A DNA stretch of 64,000 bases from assembly GCF_949628215.1 (NCBI RefSeq), contig NC_134278.1:44535191-44599190 (forward strand). The letters are read 5' to 3'. This document shows, piece by piece, positions 37,226-49,600 of this stretch. Source of the stretch: Phalacrocorax aristotelis (lineage: Eukaryota > Chordata > Aves > Suliformes > Phalacrocoracidae). Below the pieces are notes generated by a model that had not been told where the DNA came from, ran no database searches, and was given only the letters and a program-made list of their open reading frames with translations. Position 1 is the stretch's first letter. Each line of letters opens with the position of its first letter. A program made the translations under genes and the position numbers.

Positions 37226-39151
37226 CAATTCTGAGTAAAATAAATCAAGAGGCTTCAGAACATCAATAATACTTGAGAATGTATGATTTTTCTCCAAGTT
37301 AGGTGACTACTCTGAACGATTATGTAAATTGAGAATGTGTTCTGCCAAAATTTCTGTAGCAATATGCTGCAGCAATTTAGAAGAACTTTAATTGTAGAGA
37401 ATGAGCTTTATATGGGGATAAATTTTGTAAATATTTTGATTCATCAGTACTTAAAGGTTATGGTTTTTCTGAAGAGTGTCTTTTTCTGCAACCATCTGTC
37501 TTTATTTTTCTGACAGGAATGATACATGTAGTGGTGGTTTTTGACAGTATAGAAGATGTGATGTTGCAGCCTAATTTACTCTTGTGTTTTTCCTGAATGC
37601 TGTGATTACTTAGGATGTGTCTTAAAAGTGTGTATGTGTATCTTCCCCCTGGTAGTCTAAACTTTAACATCTTCATTTTTTTCTAATCCCTTGTGCCTCC
37701 AGAATAGCCTTTCATTCTACTCTTCAGTAAGAATACGCTTGGAAAAAAATCTCAGCTTTACTAGTTTGGGTAACAGTGGGCTTTTGTTTTGAAGGTATCA
37801 TGTCTAAGAGTGATTGAGGTCCATTTCTGCAGTGTTGATAAGACTTGATTTCTGTACTATATTTTTTTATTAAAGATTGGTTAAGTGAAAACAACATTGC
37901 TTAGATTAATAATGAATTTCAAAGTGGACACGAGCAAGCTTATGGCCTTATTATGTCTGAAACACTTTCCATCAGGTTTCACTTCAGGTTAAGTAAAGTA
38001 AAAAGGCTATTGCCCTTTATAAGCTAAAGTGGGACTCTACCTGGTTTATCAAGACAGAAGAGATAAAAACCTGTGGTTGAAGAAATGTTATCAGGATATG
38101 TGGAATGTATTCTTTCCAGGTTTATTTTTGAAATTCTCTAAAATTGGTATTAACATTTTTTCCAACAGCTACATTTATAGGAAGAGAGTGGCTTTGAATA
38201 ATATTTTTTCCTGATCTAATACAGATTTTAAAATGATGTTTTTAAAGCAATAATAGACTACCAAAAGGCGTTCCCTTTGAGAGAATACATCTTTTGTGTT
38301 TTTTCTCTTTTCTGTGTTATATGTAGTTTTGAAAGCCCCTTTCAGTCAGTGACCTGTATTTTAGTTGCATAAAATAAGAAGAGAACTGAGGTGATGTTTT
38401 CAGAACAGAATGGGGACTTTGACTTTAGCTAACTGTGGAGTTCAAAATAGAGATCTCAAGAGCTGAAGTGTGGAATTTATTTAAAGGGGATAACAGTACC
38501 TGTTTTGTGGGTTTAGTATATGCCTTAGCTGAAGTGCCTTTGGGTTTTTTTTTAATTCTTGTTTTTTCTTTTTCTCCTTTAGTAGAAAGCCCGGGCAAAC
38601 AAACAGGAAGGGAACAGAACTCCTTTCTGGCAGGGTCTTAGTGCATCAGGACTGCAGAGTGTACTGGAGAGTATGCCATATCCCTGCTGTGCTGAGCTTC
38701 TTATCCTCAGTGAGGTTACATTAAAATCCACTATGCATTGCTTGTGGTCAGTGGTGACTTTTGCATACAAATGCAACTGCTGTATTTGCTTGTTGGGAAA
38801 ATGCATAGAAAATTGAATGATGCAATACAACTATGAGATCTGGTGCATTTACTTTTCATGTATGTGCTTCATCCTCCAAAGAGAATTACAGAAGTGCAAA
38901 AACATAGGAGTTGCTGAAATGTAAATAAGAGGACTGGAAGTGCTTTGCGTGCTTGCTTCGGGAGGATAACTATGAATGAAGGTGGAACAGAAGTAGGAAT
39001 TCAGCTTTACAGAGAGCAAGTCAAACTGCAAAATGTTTCTGTAGCCAGGGCTGGTTGTCTAATAAATGAAGTTCTCATCTACTAATGTGACTGGGCCCGC
39101 AAGTATATACTCAGTTTGAAGTGTGCCATTTGAATTTTTTTTTTTTAAATC

Positions 39152-39970
39152 ATCTGGACAGGCTGGATCGATGGGCCGAGGCCAACTGTATGAGGTCTAA
39201 CAAGGCCAAGTGCTGGGTCCTGCACTTGGGTCACAAAAACCCCATGCAACGCTACAGGCTTGGGGAAGAGTGGCTGGAGAGCTGCCTGGAGGAAAAGGAC
39301 CTGGGGGTGCTGGTTGACAGGCGCCTGAACATGAGCCAACAGTGTGCCCAGGTGGGCAAGGCGGCCAACGGCATCCTGGCTTGTAACAGGAATAGTGTGG
39401 CCAGCAGGAGCAGGGCAGTGATAGTGCCCCTGTACTCGGCACTGGTGAGGCTGCACGTCAAATACTGTGTTCAGTTTTGGGCCCCTCACTACAAGAAGGA
39501 CATTTTGTTGCTGGAGCGTGTCCAGAGAAGGGCAACGAAACTGGTGAAGGGTCTAGAGAGCAAGCCTTCTGAGGAGCGGCTGAGGGAACTGGGGTTGTTT
39601 AGCCTGGAGAAGAGGAGGCTGAGGGGAGACCTTATCGTTCTCTACAACTACCTGAAAGGAGGCTGTAGTGAGGCAGGTGTTGGTCTCTTCTCCCAAGTAA
39701 CTAGCGATAGGACAAGAGGAAATGAACTCAGGCTGCATCAGGGGAGATTTAGGTTGGATATTAGGAAAAATGTGTTTACTGCAAGAGTGGTCAGGCATTG
39801 GAAGAGGCTGCCCAGAGAGGTTGTGGATTCACCATCCCTGGAGGTGTTCAAAAAATATGTAGGCATGGCACTTCAGGGCATGGTTTAGAAGACATGGTAG
39901 TGTTGTGTTGATGGTTGGACTTGATGATCTTAAAGGTCTTTTCCAACCTTAATAATTCAATGATTCTATG
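39152..39970 (+). mobile_element. CR1 LINE, 3' 0.82 kb (copy B, young)
   Basis: 5'-truncated CR1 beginning at ATCTGGACAGGCTGG and ending with the AATTCAATGATTCTATGG tail. The C-terminal part of ORF2 is open without a stop for about 245 codons (39154 to the TAG at 39886-39888), with no frameshift, including [20 protein letters not shown] and [20 protein letters not shown]. Lacking the endonuclease and palm domains, it is dead on arrival. The intact frame points to recent insertion. It lies in inferred KLHL32 intron 1 in the sense orientation. Confidence 0.95.
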
Positions 39971-42642
39971 GTTTTTATTTTATTAGGATTGTTCACTTTC
40001 TTTAAGACCTTTTAATCAGGTCGATCGTGTTAGGCACTTTATGGAGTCAGATTCCATGCTTTAGATCTTTGGATGCGTATGACATAAGAGACTTACTGAA
40101 GATGAGAACAAGTCATGCACAAAACTATTGTAGTTTATACTTATTGCAGCTGTTCACATTTCCACAATATTTCAAATCTGGCATAGTGCAACTCTAAACT
40201 ACTGTAAAGGGAGGAAAGCTGCTAGACAGGCCATTCAAATTTACTCTCTTTACTAATTAGAAGTAGCTCTTGCACTATGGACTTGCATTGATTTTTAGTG
40301 ATGTTGCTGGATAAATGAAGAGAATTAAGGATCTAATAACTGATCTCAGTCAACTGTAATTCGTGGGAATTTAAGACATAAATACCTCTAGTTTTCACCT
40401 CCCTCTGCTCATGTAGCAGAGCATGTGCCTGAATTTTTGGCTGGTCATGAGATGTTGCTATGGGTTTGTACCGTAACACCAGCAGGATGGTGGCAACACA
40501 AGTGTTGCTGGTACTCTGGGGCAATAATTTGTTGCAGAGCTCAGGGCATACAGGGTAAGGGGAGTAGAAGTGTCTTCAGTGGCATAAATTGTTTCACTGA
40601 ATTACACATTATGCTTCTACATTTTGTCCTGTCACTGGTCTGCATACTGTGAATACTGAAAATTGTTTTGGGAACCCAAGGAATGACTTTTTATGGGCTG
40701 CATCTTTATTTTCTGACTTATTAATTCTTTGGTGAGAGAGGTTACTATGTAATTACCAGGTAGCCCACAGCAAACCAGACCAAGTCCTGAAGACTTAAAA
40801 GCAGGGAGGGGGGAGGGGGAAGCGGTAGTACAGCTGCAGTGATCTAAAGATACGGGAGAGGTGATGGGTGGCATTTTGTTTGGTTTTTACGGGGTTTTGT
40901 AGGTTTTTTTTCTTTTTCTGATCCAGTTGATATAGTCTGTGGGAAGGAGAAAAAAAGGACAAGGCTTATGAATCAAAGTGTTTCTTTTGAGGCCTGAGGA
41001 GGGCACAGAAGTCTAAACACTTGTCTGTTTCTTTTATAATTCTATTTCTGATATTAATTAAAGATCAGGGATTAAAAATGATTTAAGATCTTCTTTTTAA
41101 AGTGTTTTTCCTTGTAACAGAAACTTTTCTCCAAATAAGGGGAAGTTGTGTCTCAGGCTAAGGAGGGTGGGGGAAGTTTGAAGAAAATCTTGAGCTGTAA
41201 ATTCAGATCCTTCTATTTGAAGGAGGAAAAAAGCCCCTCTACCTGTTCTCAGTTAAGATTATTTTCCATCTGCTTATCTGTGTGATGCACACAATTGAAA
41301 ACTGTCAGAAGAAACAGACTTTATCAGAACATTCAGTCTAATGGATTTACAATCCCTTATCTGGATAGATGGATGACAACTGAGTAGAAGTTGTGGATCA
41401 GTCTCTCTTTGCCTTTCTGTCATGGTTTGATACAAGATGTTCTGCAGCAATACTGGCAATACTGCCCTCCTGCTGCAGCTTGTTGCTCTGGTGTTTTGCT
41501 TGCATCACTGTTTGTGGGGGTGTACTGTGAGCTGGATCAACAGCATGCCTCTTAAAGCTTTAAGGAAAAACAAACAAACAAATGAAAACCAACCACAAAA
41601 CCAGAAAGCAAACCCTAAATATCAAAAAGCAGCCCCATAGAAGTTCTGATATATTCTTTAGGCAGGTCAGGCAAGAGAATGAAGTACAGAAGCCAGTGTA
41701 GCTGCTGAACTTGTACCTGTTCTATCTTGAAAGAAGAGCAACCAGCTGCCTTGCCCTGTAATGAATATATGCTGACTAGAGAAAGACCTGTTGACTGTAA
41801 GTGCTTAGTTTTCTTTCATATACTAGGGGGCAAAAGGTGTTAAATTAGTGTTTTTATTTACCAGATTCTTGCGCTGAATTGGAGTAAGGAAATGTTTTTA
41901 CTGCAGCTTGCCATAAATAAACAGAAGGGTGTTTGAAAATCCTGACCAGCTTTTGTGTAGGAGAGAGCAATCATAACAAACTGGTTCTGTGAGACGCTGA
42001 AAACAAATAAAAGATGAGCTGTTATTCATGGTTTACAAAAGCAGAGGAGATTGTGCAGAAAAGAAGCAAGTTATTTTCAATTACTGAAAACCATTGTTTG
42101 CAAACCTAGGACAAATTTTAGTAACATTTCATGTTCTCCTGTTTTCAGTTTTTAGAAGATCTCGGGAAACCAACGGCAATGATTTTAACCAACTTCAGCC
42201 TCAGAAGAGGGTGAAAATCTTCTCCAACTACTGCATTCAATACTGCTAGCAGTCTCTTGAATCTCCCCAAGGTATTTCCAAGAACATTTCCTACCTGTTT
42301 CTGTGTGTTACAGTCTTGCAGAGGGTTACAACGCTGCAGTTAGCTGAAGCGAAGAATCAGTTCCCCTAACAAAACTTCTCATACAAGGAAAGCTCTTCTT
42401 TTAGTACTTAAATTAATGAGATTACCATCTACTACTTTGAAGTTATTTTCCTTATTATTTTGTGTTCTTGGCATTTTTGAGTCTAACATTACTGTACAAA
42501 GAGATAGGCAGGCAATACTTAGATAAGCAGAGTATTTCCAGTTGTGAATCTGAAGGATGGATGGATTTATTTTGGGGAGTTTCTTTTAAGTAGGGAGTTG
42601 TTAAATGACACAAAATCTCAAAATCAATATTCCATTTTTATT
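39971..42642. other. Inferred KLHL32 intron 1
   Basis: Unique AT-rich sequence with one G-rich run; no gene or transposon recognised. Confidence 0.55.
40804..40820 (+). repeat. G-rich run
   Basis: GGGAGGGGGGAGGGGG in intron sequence; quadruplex-capable if the six-base run is split. No other feature nearby. Confidence 0.6.
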
Positions 42643-43203
42643 TGTCCTGGTTTTGGCTGAGGGAGAGTTAATTTTCCTCCTAGTAGTTGGTATAGTGCTG
42701 TGGTTTGGATTTAGTATGAGACTAATGTTGATAACACACTGATGTACTAGTTGCTGCTAAGCAGTACTTACACTAAGTCAGGGACTTATCTGCTTCCCAC
42801 GCTCTGCCAGGTGCACAAGAAGCTGGGAGGCGAGGAGGCACAGCCAGGACAGCTGATCCAAACTGGCCAAAGGGATATTCCATATCATATGATGTCATGC
42901 TTAGTATATAAACTGGAGAGTTGTCCAGGTGGCAGTGATTGCTACCTGGGGACTGGCTAGGCATTGCTTGACAGGTGGTGAGTGGTTACAACACTTGTTT
43001 TTCCTGAGTGTTGTTTCTCTTTCTCTCTTTGTTGTTTTTGTTACCATTTATTCTTATTTTATTTCAGTCATTAAACTGTTCTTATCTCAACCCACGCGTT
43101 TTCTTACTTTTGCCCTTCCAGTTCTCTCCCCTGTCCCATGTGGGGGGAGGGTGAGCAGGCAGCTGTGTGGGGCTTAGTTGCCAGCTGGTGTTAAACCAGG
43201 ACA
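42643..43203 (+). mobile_element. Solo LTR of an ERVL-like endogenous retrovirus
   Basis: 561-base element with matching inverted ends TGTCCTGGTTT...AAACCAGGACA, a TATA box (TATATAAA, 42905-42912) and an ATTAAA polyadenylation signal (43070-43075). Flanks are TTATT on the left and TTACT on the right, a 5-base target duplication with one mismatch, which suits class III (ERVL) elements. No internal retroviral genes are present, so this is a solo LTR left by recombination. The LTR type is one I associate with non-galliform birds. Sense orientation relative to inferred KLHL32. Confidence 0.9.
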
Positions 43204-46200
43204 TTACTTTATATTGATACTGTGTGTTTGTGACTGAGTAATGTCTGAGTATCTTGAGCTGATAACTCACATTAGTGTTTTGCAACTTTTTTGTTGTTTT
43301 CATGCAATCACGCCTGTGACCCAAAGAAAGTATCTAGCCTTAAAAGGGTAGACTCAGACTAGAAATGGAGCTGATGAAATGGTAAAAAAAATCATGCCTA
43401 AGGCTGCACCTTTTTCTTAGTTATTCCCTATGTGGAGCAGAAACCTGTCTTAAGCAATCTTGGGGTCTTCACAGAGAATCTCTTGGTTGTAGGGATCCAC
43501 TGGAACCAAGTAGGCTGGAAAACTGTAACCATAGATCAAATGTGTTTGTGGCTATGATGGTGGGAAAAAGAAATACAAAGTTTTACAGAAGGGACGAAAA
43601 CTTCCATATAAACATATCATCAGGACATACAAGTTGACTGTGCTGTGCAGAGGTACCCACTTAGCTCTGAACAAAGTAGCAAAGCCCATAGGAACAGCAT
43701 TGTTAGTACAGTGTTTTGTGTGGGTAACATGAGAAACTACTTAGATGTCTCTGCAAGCCTCTGCATTGGGCTGTGTTGAATGCAGGTGAGGTGGTGATCC
43801 TTTAGGAATTGCACATTGGTAAATTCCAATCCAGATTCAGAAATTTTATTCTCTGTCAGTGAGACATGGCCTTATGTGTGGTAAATTGGGGAAATACTGG
43901 GGAAGTCCCAGCAGTATTGCTGCATCGGATTTCGATTCATCTCTGAGCAGGTTTGTATTGCCAGTAGCACTTACTGAAGGAATTTGATAAATACTTAAGA
44001 GCAAATAGCTTTTAGTTCTAGTTAGCCTTTAGTTTGTGCTCCTTCTCTCCTGAAGTGGGTGGGAAGAGCCTGTGTTTGGTTGTATCATGATCAGTGTAAA
44101 TACAGAGGTGAAAGCTTGCATTTGTTTTTCAAAAGTAACTGAGAGTTGCATGAGAGCATGCTGCAAAGCTACTCATAAGTAGTGATGCTTCTGTCTGCTC
44201 ACTGACTGGCAGCACTGTTAGGTCTAAGAGTTAAAGCGCTGCAAGGTAGAGAAAGATCTTTCAAACCTATTTTTGCATTATAGATTTCTTTATTTATTAG
44301 AGAACAAGAGTCTCCTGATTAGGTAGGGGTGACTGTAGTGTTGCCACATAAAGGAGTGAACCTGGCCAAAGCTAGAAGTCAACCCTTTGTTTGGTTATAG
44401 TGACTCAGACCATCTGGATGCAGTCCTGCACTTGTTGGCTGCATTTGGTATGTTACTGTCCAAAGATGGAAAAGAAGCAGTGAGTCTGTGCTTAGAGTGC
44501 TGGATCATGTACAATACAACTGCTCAGTTCATTGGCAAGGTAAGGAGTAGTCTGTCCCCTGCAAATCCTCTGATTCAAATCCAGGTTTTTGTGTGTGCCA
44601 TTTGGTAAAGAGAGAAATCAAACACCATTTAATTATCCTCTTAGTCCTTGGAACTGTCTGCAGTATCCTTAGGCTTAGTCATTGGAGGGGGCAGGTGGGT
44701 GCTTCAGGCCATCTTTATGCCAGTCATCACCTTTTGGGCCAGTGTGTCTCTGTTCCCAGATCAAGACATTGATGAATAGCTTCCATTTGTTATATCATTC
44801 AATGGCTTTTAATTTAAGCAGTGTCAGCCTCAAGCATTCAAACACTGAAAGCTAGTTCCCAGACACCAGTAATTAAATAAATTCAGACACTTGCCATCAG
44901 AATTCATAAGTCTGGTGTTACATTATGTTTTCAGGCTTCTCTCCGTAATCTTCAGACCTATAAACTTTATTTTTTGTTTGAAATGAAAGCTTCAGGTGCA
45001 GTTTGATTCCAGGAGATACATTTGGTGACAGGGGAGTAAACCACCATGACTACTTTATTTTGGCTTTTTCTTACCTTAAAATGTGTGCTTTTCGTTGTTT
45101 TTTAGTTTTTTCTGATCAGTGCTTACCTTTGACTGCAACAAAACTTTTCTCGTGTGGTAGAGGCCGAGTTAGCGTTTTCTTTCCTAAATCAGTCTGTATC
45201 AAATTCTAATTTAAAAGGTCCATTGCTTTTAGTGGTGATACTGTCCCATTGATTCTTCTAGAGATGTACTAGCACTGATACATTTAAATTTTATTATTTG
45301 TTGTGGACCAACTGTAGAGTCAACATAGGTAGCTTCCATGTAGATTAGAGGCTTGGAATCTAAACTAATGAAAAACTAATTGGAGTAAAAGAAAGTCTTA
45401 GTGTTGTGATACAGTGTAGAAGTCAGAATAATATTGTAAAATACAGTAATTCAGATTCCTCCCAAGGAAGTTAACTTTATTAAAGCTTATGAAGTGTCTA
45501 CCATAAAATAGTATTGTTTTGTTGGGCATATGCAGTTTAATTTGGTCATCATTCCTTTGTGAAATGGATTGTCCCTTTTATGTCAACAAACATTGCTTTT
45601 GGGTGTCTAAAAGTTCATAGCAGCTGGAATCAAACGCTTTCCACTCAAACAAGAATGATTATTAAGAAAGTAATCTCTAATCATGCTGATACCATTAATA
45701 TTTAATGTGCTTTAAATAATTAAGAATGTTAGTGTGAGATCTTGTAGATAAAGTGCACAGTTAAGGCAATTAACAGCATGAGAACTCGTTAAATGAGTTG
45801 TTTGATGTAAATTCTTTTCCACTAAAGAAAAAAGAGAAAAAAAGGGAATGTCTAAATGAAAAAAAACCTGTGTAATGAAAGTCTGCTAACTCTATGGTGT
45901 GAACTGTAAAAAGTTTGTGGGTCTTTCAAATTTAGTCAGAGCTTTTACTTCTTCAAGGACTTCAATAACATATTTAGGGATGAAGGAACTGTTTTGTCCT
46001 TAAACATGTCCGTGCAGAAAGATTTTGGGGAAGAAATCTCGTCAGGCTCTTGTTGAGTTTTGGTATTCCCACATCCAGGAAAATCTTCTCTGTTTTCTGG
46101 GACATGACAACAACAGTAATAGGCTATTGTTCTCCTGTTCGTAATTAAAAGTTTACTGTGGTTTTGAATCCCTTCTCTGCCCGGCAGTGTGTCCACCATG

Positions 46201-47438
46201 GCCTCTAGCAATCTGGTCTTGAAGCATACCCAGAGGAAGATGCAACTGCTCACTAAGCTAGCTTCACGTTCAACATCACTGATTTGGTGCTGAGTGAAGT
46301 GCCTCTTCTCCAGGGACTGCACCTACCCCCTCTTTTCCCAGCTGTGGCTTGCTTGTTACCTGAATGCCTTTTCCAGTTCTTAGCATCCAAACCCAAAGGC
46401 CTGTTCCATGCTGAAATCTTAGGTATCAGGAGAAGTGTAATAAGTTACCTCCCACTGTGTAAGGAGCTTCATTCCTTTTATTGCAAGAAGATCATTAAAA
46501 TATGAGTAGCTGATTATTTAAAGATTTAATTTCTTCATTCTTCACTGTTGGGAATGCTTTACACATGTGTACCCTTAGAGAACTGCTTGCCAATAGCTAG
46601 GAATTTAATAATTTGCCTAGCTGCATCTGTAGGAGTGATCTAGCATTAATCTTTCACTATTTTTTTTCAAATATGTAGCAGTATTTCTACTAGCAAGCTA
46701 TGAAACATTGCAATAAAAAGATTCACAGAAATGTAGGCTGTTAAAGTATGAATTTAGTCTAATTCTCATTGAAGTCCTTGACCAAATTATTGATGAATTT
46801 GAAAATAGCTGGGTTTGACCTGAAATAAATAGTACAATATGGTATATTTTGTAGAAGTTAATGGATACTGAGTACTCTGAATTTAAAAATCTGAGTACTT
46901 GCTGTGGTTTTCCCAGATATACTCAGAAGAAACCTCTTTCAAGAAGGCTTCTTAGTGTGCCTTAATTCTGAAATGTTCTGATTTGTTCCCTTTACCTTTG
47001 ACTCTTTGAAGCATTGTATTTAAAAACAAATTTTTGTTGTTGTTGGGCATTTATGCAAGGTGCTTTTATTGGTTTGGAGTTCTTTCAAGTGATGAACATC
47101 TATCAGAAAACTTCTTGGAAATATACTCACTGAAACTTAAGTTACATAAAATAAATTCTTTTGCTTTTTGTCAGGAGTCATTCAGGGATCAACTTACTTG
47201 CTGAAACATTGATGTCTAGTGCCATTTGAGATACTGATCCAGAAGAGACTGGATGTCGTTTGTGTCCTACATCATATCTCTCATCTCCCCTGGGAGATGT
47301 CTTAGTTACTGTAGGGGGTCTGAAATGATAATAAATTTATGTATATTATCAACTGAATTTAAGTCTTAATTGAGCTTAATCAGCAAACAATAAAAATCAG
47401 TACATGCGTGTTTTGCTTATTGTTGCTGTACGCTTCTA
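43204..47438. other. Inferred KLHL32 intron 1
   Basis: Unique AT-rich sequence between the two solo LTRs. A 125-codon minus-strand frame (45945-46322) has no recognisable domain and is considered accidental. Confidence 0.55.
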
Positions 47439-47670
47439 TGGGAGAACTTATCTTGGGCCGCGTATCTCCGGGACACAGGGCTCCACCCACCCTGGGGACA
47501 GTGATGCACAGACATCAATATGATGGATACAAAATGCCCGTTTATTTAGCTGCGTCACACGCTTATATAGCTCTTGCGCTTCCTGTTCCTGCCACTCCTA
47601 TGGGAAGGAGTCTGTCTTTCCGTCACATCCCGTGATCTTCCGGTCGCCGATCCCTGTCTATTCCCCTACA
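47439..47670 (-). mobile_element. Short solo LTR, alpharetrovirus/ERVK-like, minus strand
   Basis: 232 bases, CpG-rich in an AT-rich setting, reading on the minus strand from TGTAGGGG to CTCCCA with CTATATAAGC (47561-47570) as TATA box and AATAAA (47541-47546) just 3' of it, the short-R layout of avian class II retroviral LTRs. Flanks GCTTCT and GCTTAT form an imperfect 6-base duplication, offset by one base from the TG/CA ends. No internal genes. Many surviving CpGs suggest a fairly recent insertion. Antisense to inferred KLHL32. Confidence 0.75.
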
Positions 47671-48134
47671 GCTTATGAAGTATTAGTTTTGTTTATCAAG
47701 TGAAATAATAAACTTTATATAAACATCAGTTGCACCAGGATTGCTACTGAGTTTTCCTATCCTTAAAAAAACCCAAACAAACAAAAAAAAACCCCACACC
47801 AAAAAAAACTTGCTATGACAAGATAAGTCTTTTTAGTGTTCTAGTAAGTTTGCTTTGGATTGGTATAAATTATAGCCAGAAGTTCAAAGGATTCTTAGGC
47901 TGTTCCAATAAATGGAAAGACTGCAACTCCTAAATGTGCTGCACCAGGACACTTGAGAGATGTGGACGCATGTACATATGCTATGATTTTAATAGGATTT
48001 CCTGTTTTTTTCCCCTTCTGTTTCCTTTTAAGAGATAGTCTCTTAAAGAAGATTGGAATGTGGAATAAATAGGGCATATGGGACTAATGTGCTCTTGCAT
48101 GCATACCATTTTCGTAGTCTCAGCTGTACCGTAG
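47671..48134. other. Inferred KLHL32 intron 1
   Basis: Unique sequence with the A-rich stretch; nothing else recognised. Confidence 0.5.
47763..47812. repeat. A-rich low-complexity stretch
   Basis: Alternating A-runs and short C/CA interruptions (AAAAAAACCCAAACAAAC and onward), about 100 bases right of the short LTR at 47439-47670. Confidence 0.85.
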
Positions 48135-48400
48135 AGAATCACACAAAACACATGATTGTCTAGGTTGGAAGGGACCTCTTGAGATCATTTAGTCAACTCC
48201 CCTTATTCAAGCAGGGTCAGCTAGAGCAGGTTGTCCAGGGCTGCATCCAGAGGTGTTTTGAGTACCTCCAAGAATGGAGATTCCACAACCTCTCTGGACA
48301 ATCTGTTCTGGTGTTTAATTATCCTCACAGTAAAAAGTATTTTCTTGTTTTCAGATGGAATTTCATGTGTGTTAATTTATGCCCATTAAGTTATAGAAGA
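48135..48400 (-). mobile_element. Old CR1 LINE 3' fragment, minus strand
   Basis: GAGAATCAC, then AGGTTGGAAGGGACCTCTTG, AGATCAT and the GTCCAGGGCTGCATCCAG, GATTCCACAACCTCTCTGG segments are typical of the CR1 3' region in reverse complement. It is diverged, with the right edge uncertain by about 40 bases. Confidence 0.85.
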
Positions 48401-49039
48401 AGGAATATTTTAACTTGAATTAGGAGTAGCTATTTGTAGCATTTAGTGATTTTTAACAAGGTAATTATTGTCCTTACAATTTAAAAAAATAGATATGTTA
48501 TTTTAGAAACAAGTGCTCCTAGAGCCTTTTAAATTATATATATTTTTTTATATTGTCATGTATACAGACATCATGTTGGCAAAAGCTGAACTCCACTTGT
48601 GTCCAAGGAATTATGCTTGGCACTGTTTAGCTCTTCCAAATGTAGTGGGCTTCTGCTGACTGGCGTGCAATTCATAAACTTCAGTTAGGCATTTAGGGCT
48701 GTCTCCACAAATCATCTTACGTTTGGTTCTAGGAGCAATATTGACAAACCTTACTTGCTGAAACAAAACTTGCTAAAACAAACTTAATTGCTCAGCTTCC
48801 TAGTTTAATGTCTGAGTAGTGATAGATGCTTAAGAACAAAGATTCTGTAGCAAGCCACAAGTTGTTTGCATGTGTATGAAGGGAAGGACAGGACGTCAGT
48901 TTAGCCGATAGAAAAAAAATCAGAGATATATGTGTTAAAAATTCCTCACTCTTCTGGAAGTAAGCACTTAACTGTAGCCTTACAAAGTCTTTTATAGTGC
49001 CTATGTCACCAAAAGCTGGGAATAAAACTCCTTAACACC
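48401..49039. other. Inferred KLHL32 intron 1
   Basis: Unique AT-rich sequence; nothing recognised. Confidence 0.5.
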
Positions 49040-49600
49040 AGGTGTGTTAAAGAGCAGGCATTACTTTATTTGGCACCAAGTGCACAGGGGATAATTTCTC
49101 CTAGTGTGCACACCTACCATAATTCCTTTTTGACATTCACATATGAAAGTTAACACAACATGCCTATCTAACGCATAATCGTTGACCTGACTGGGCATCC
49201 CCATCTTCCATTGGTCTGTATCTTCTCTGCTTAAGTTGAAAGCCACAGTGTGATTTTAATTCACTGCGCACGCTCAAGAGGAGTGTGGTCCTTTTGTCCG
49301 TCAGTTGAGTCGGTGGTCGCAGTCTCTCCCTGCCGGAATTACCTTTCCCCCAGTTTCTGTGCTTCAGTGCCTTCTGAGCCAAGATGTTCCTTTTTAGCAC
49401 TGCTGACTGATTTGTGGCCTTCCCTTTCCTTCACAACCTTCTTTGTAGCAGGATGTTTCCACTGTTAGTCCCTGAAATTCTGCTGAGTTGTATTATTTTA
49501 GGAGGTTCTTGTTAATGAGGCGTTCATTGCTAATACCCTCTTGTCTGGCCTAAGCATTATTCACTATCTTGTTAAAATTCTCAGGTGTTAGTCTCTACTC
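49040..49600 (-). mobile_element. Decayed LTR, probably class II ERV, minus strand
   Basis: The left part has the reverse complement of a retroviral R/U5 end: AGGTGTGTTAAAGAGCAGGC, a TTTATT (AATAAA on the minus strand, 49065-49070) and CACCAAGTGCACAGGGG. I recognise this arrangement from avian ERVK-type LTRs. The right (U3) boundary cannot be fixed and no target duplication was found. Moderate to low certainty. Confidence 0.45.

Larger units (their letters stand above)
34301..39151 (+). other. Inferred KLHL32 intron 1, proximal part
   Basis: AT-rich with several balanced, high-complexity blocks that look like constrained non-coding DNA (see separate entries). No coding exon found. Confidence 0.5.

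Noticed and set aside
39121-39888. A 255-codon plus-strand protein as a host gene
   Set aside because: From 39154 on it is the C-terminal part of CR1 ORF2, and the first residues come from unrelated T-rich flank; it is a transposon remnant.
44387-44608. Possible KLHL32 coding exon
   Set aside because: The translation does not match the KLHL32 BTB, BACK or Kelch sequence, and no matched acceptor and donor bound it.
45945-46322. A 125-codon minus-strand open frame
   Set aside because: No family resemblance, and it lies in otherwise featureless inferred intron; a frame of this length is expected occasionally in 64 kb on both strands.
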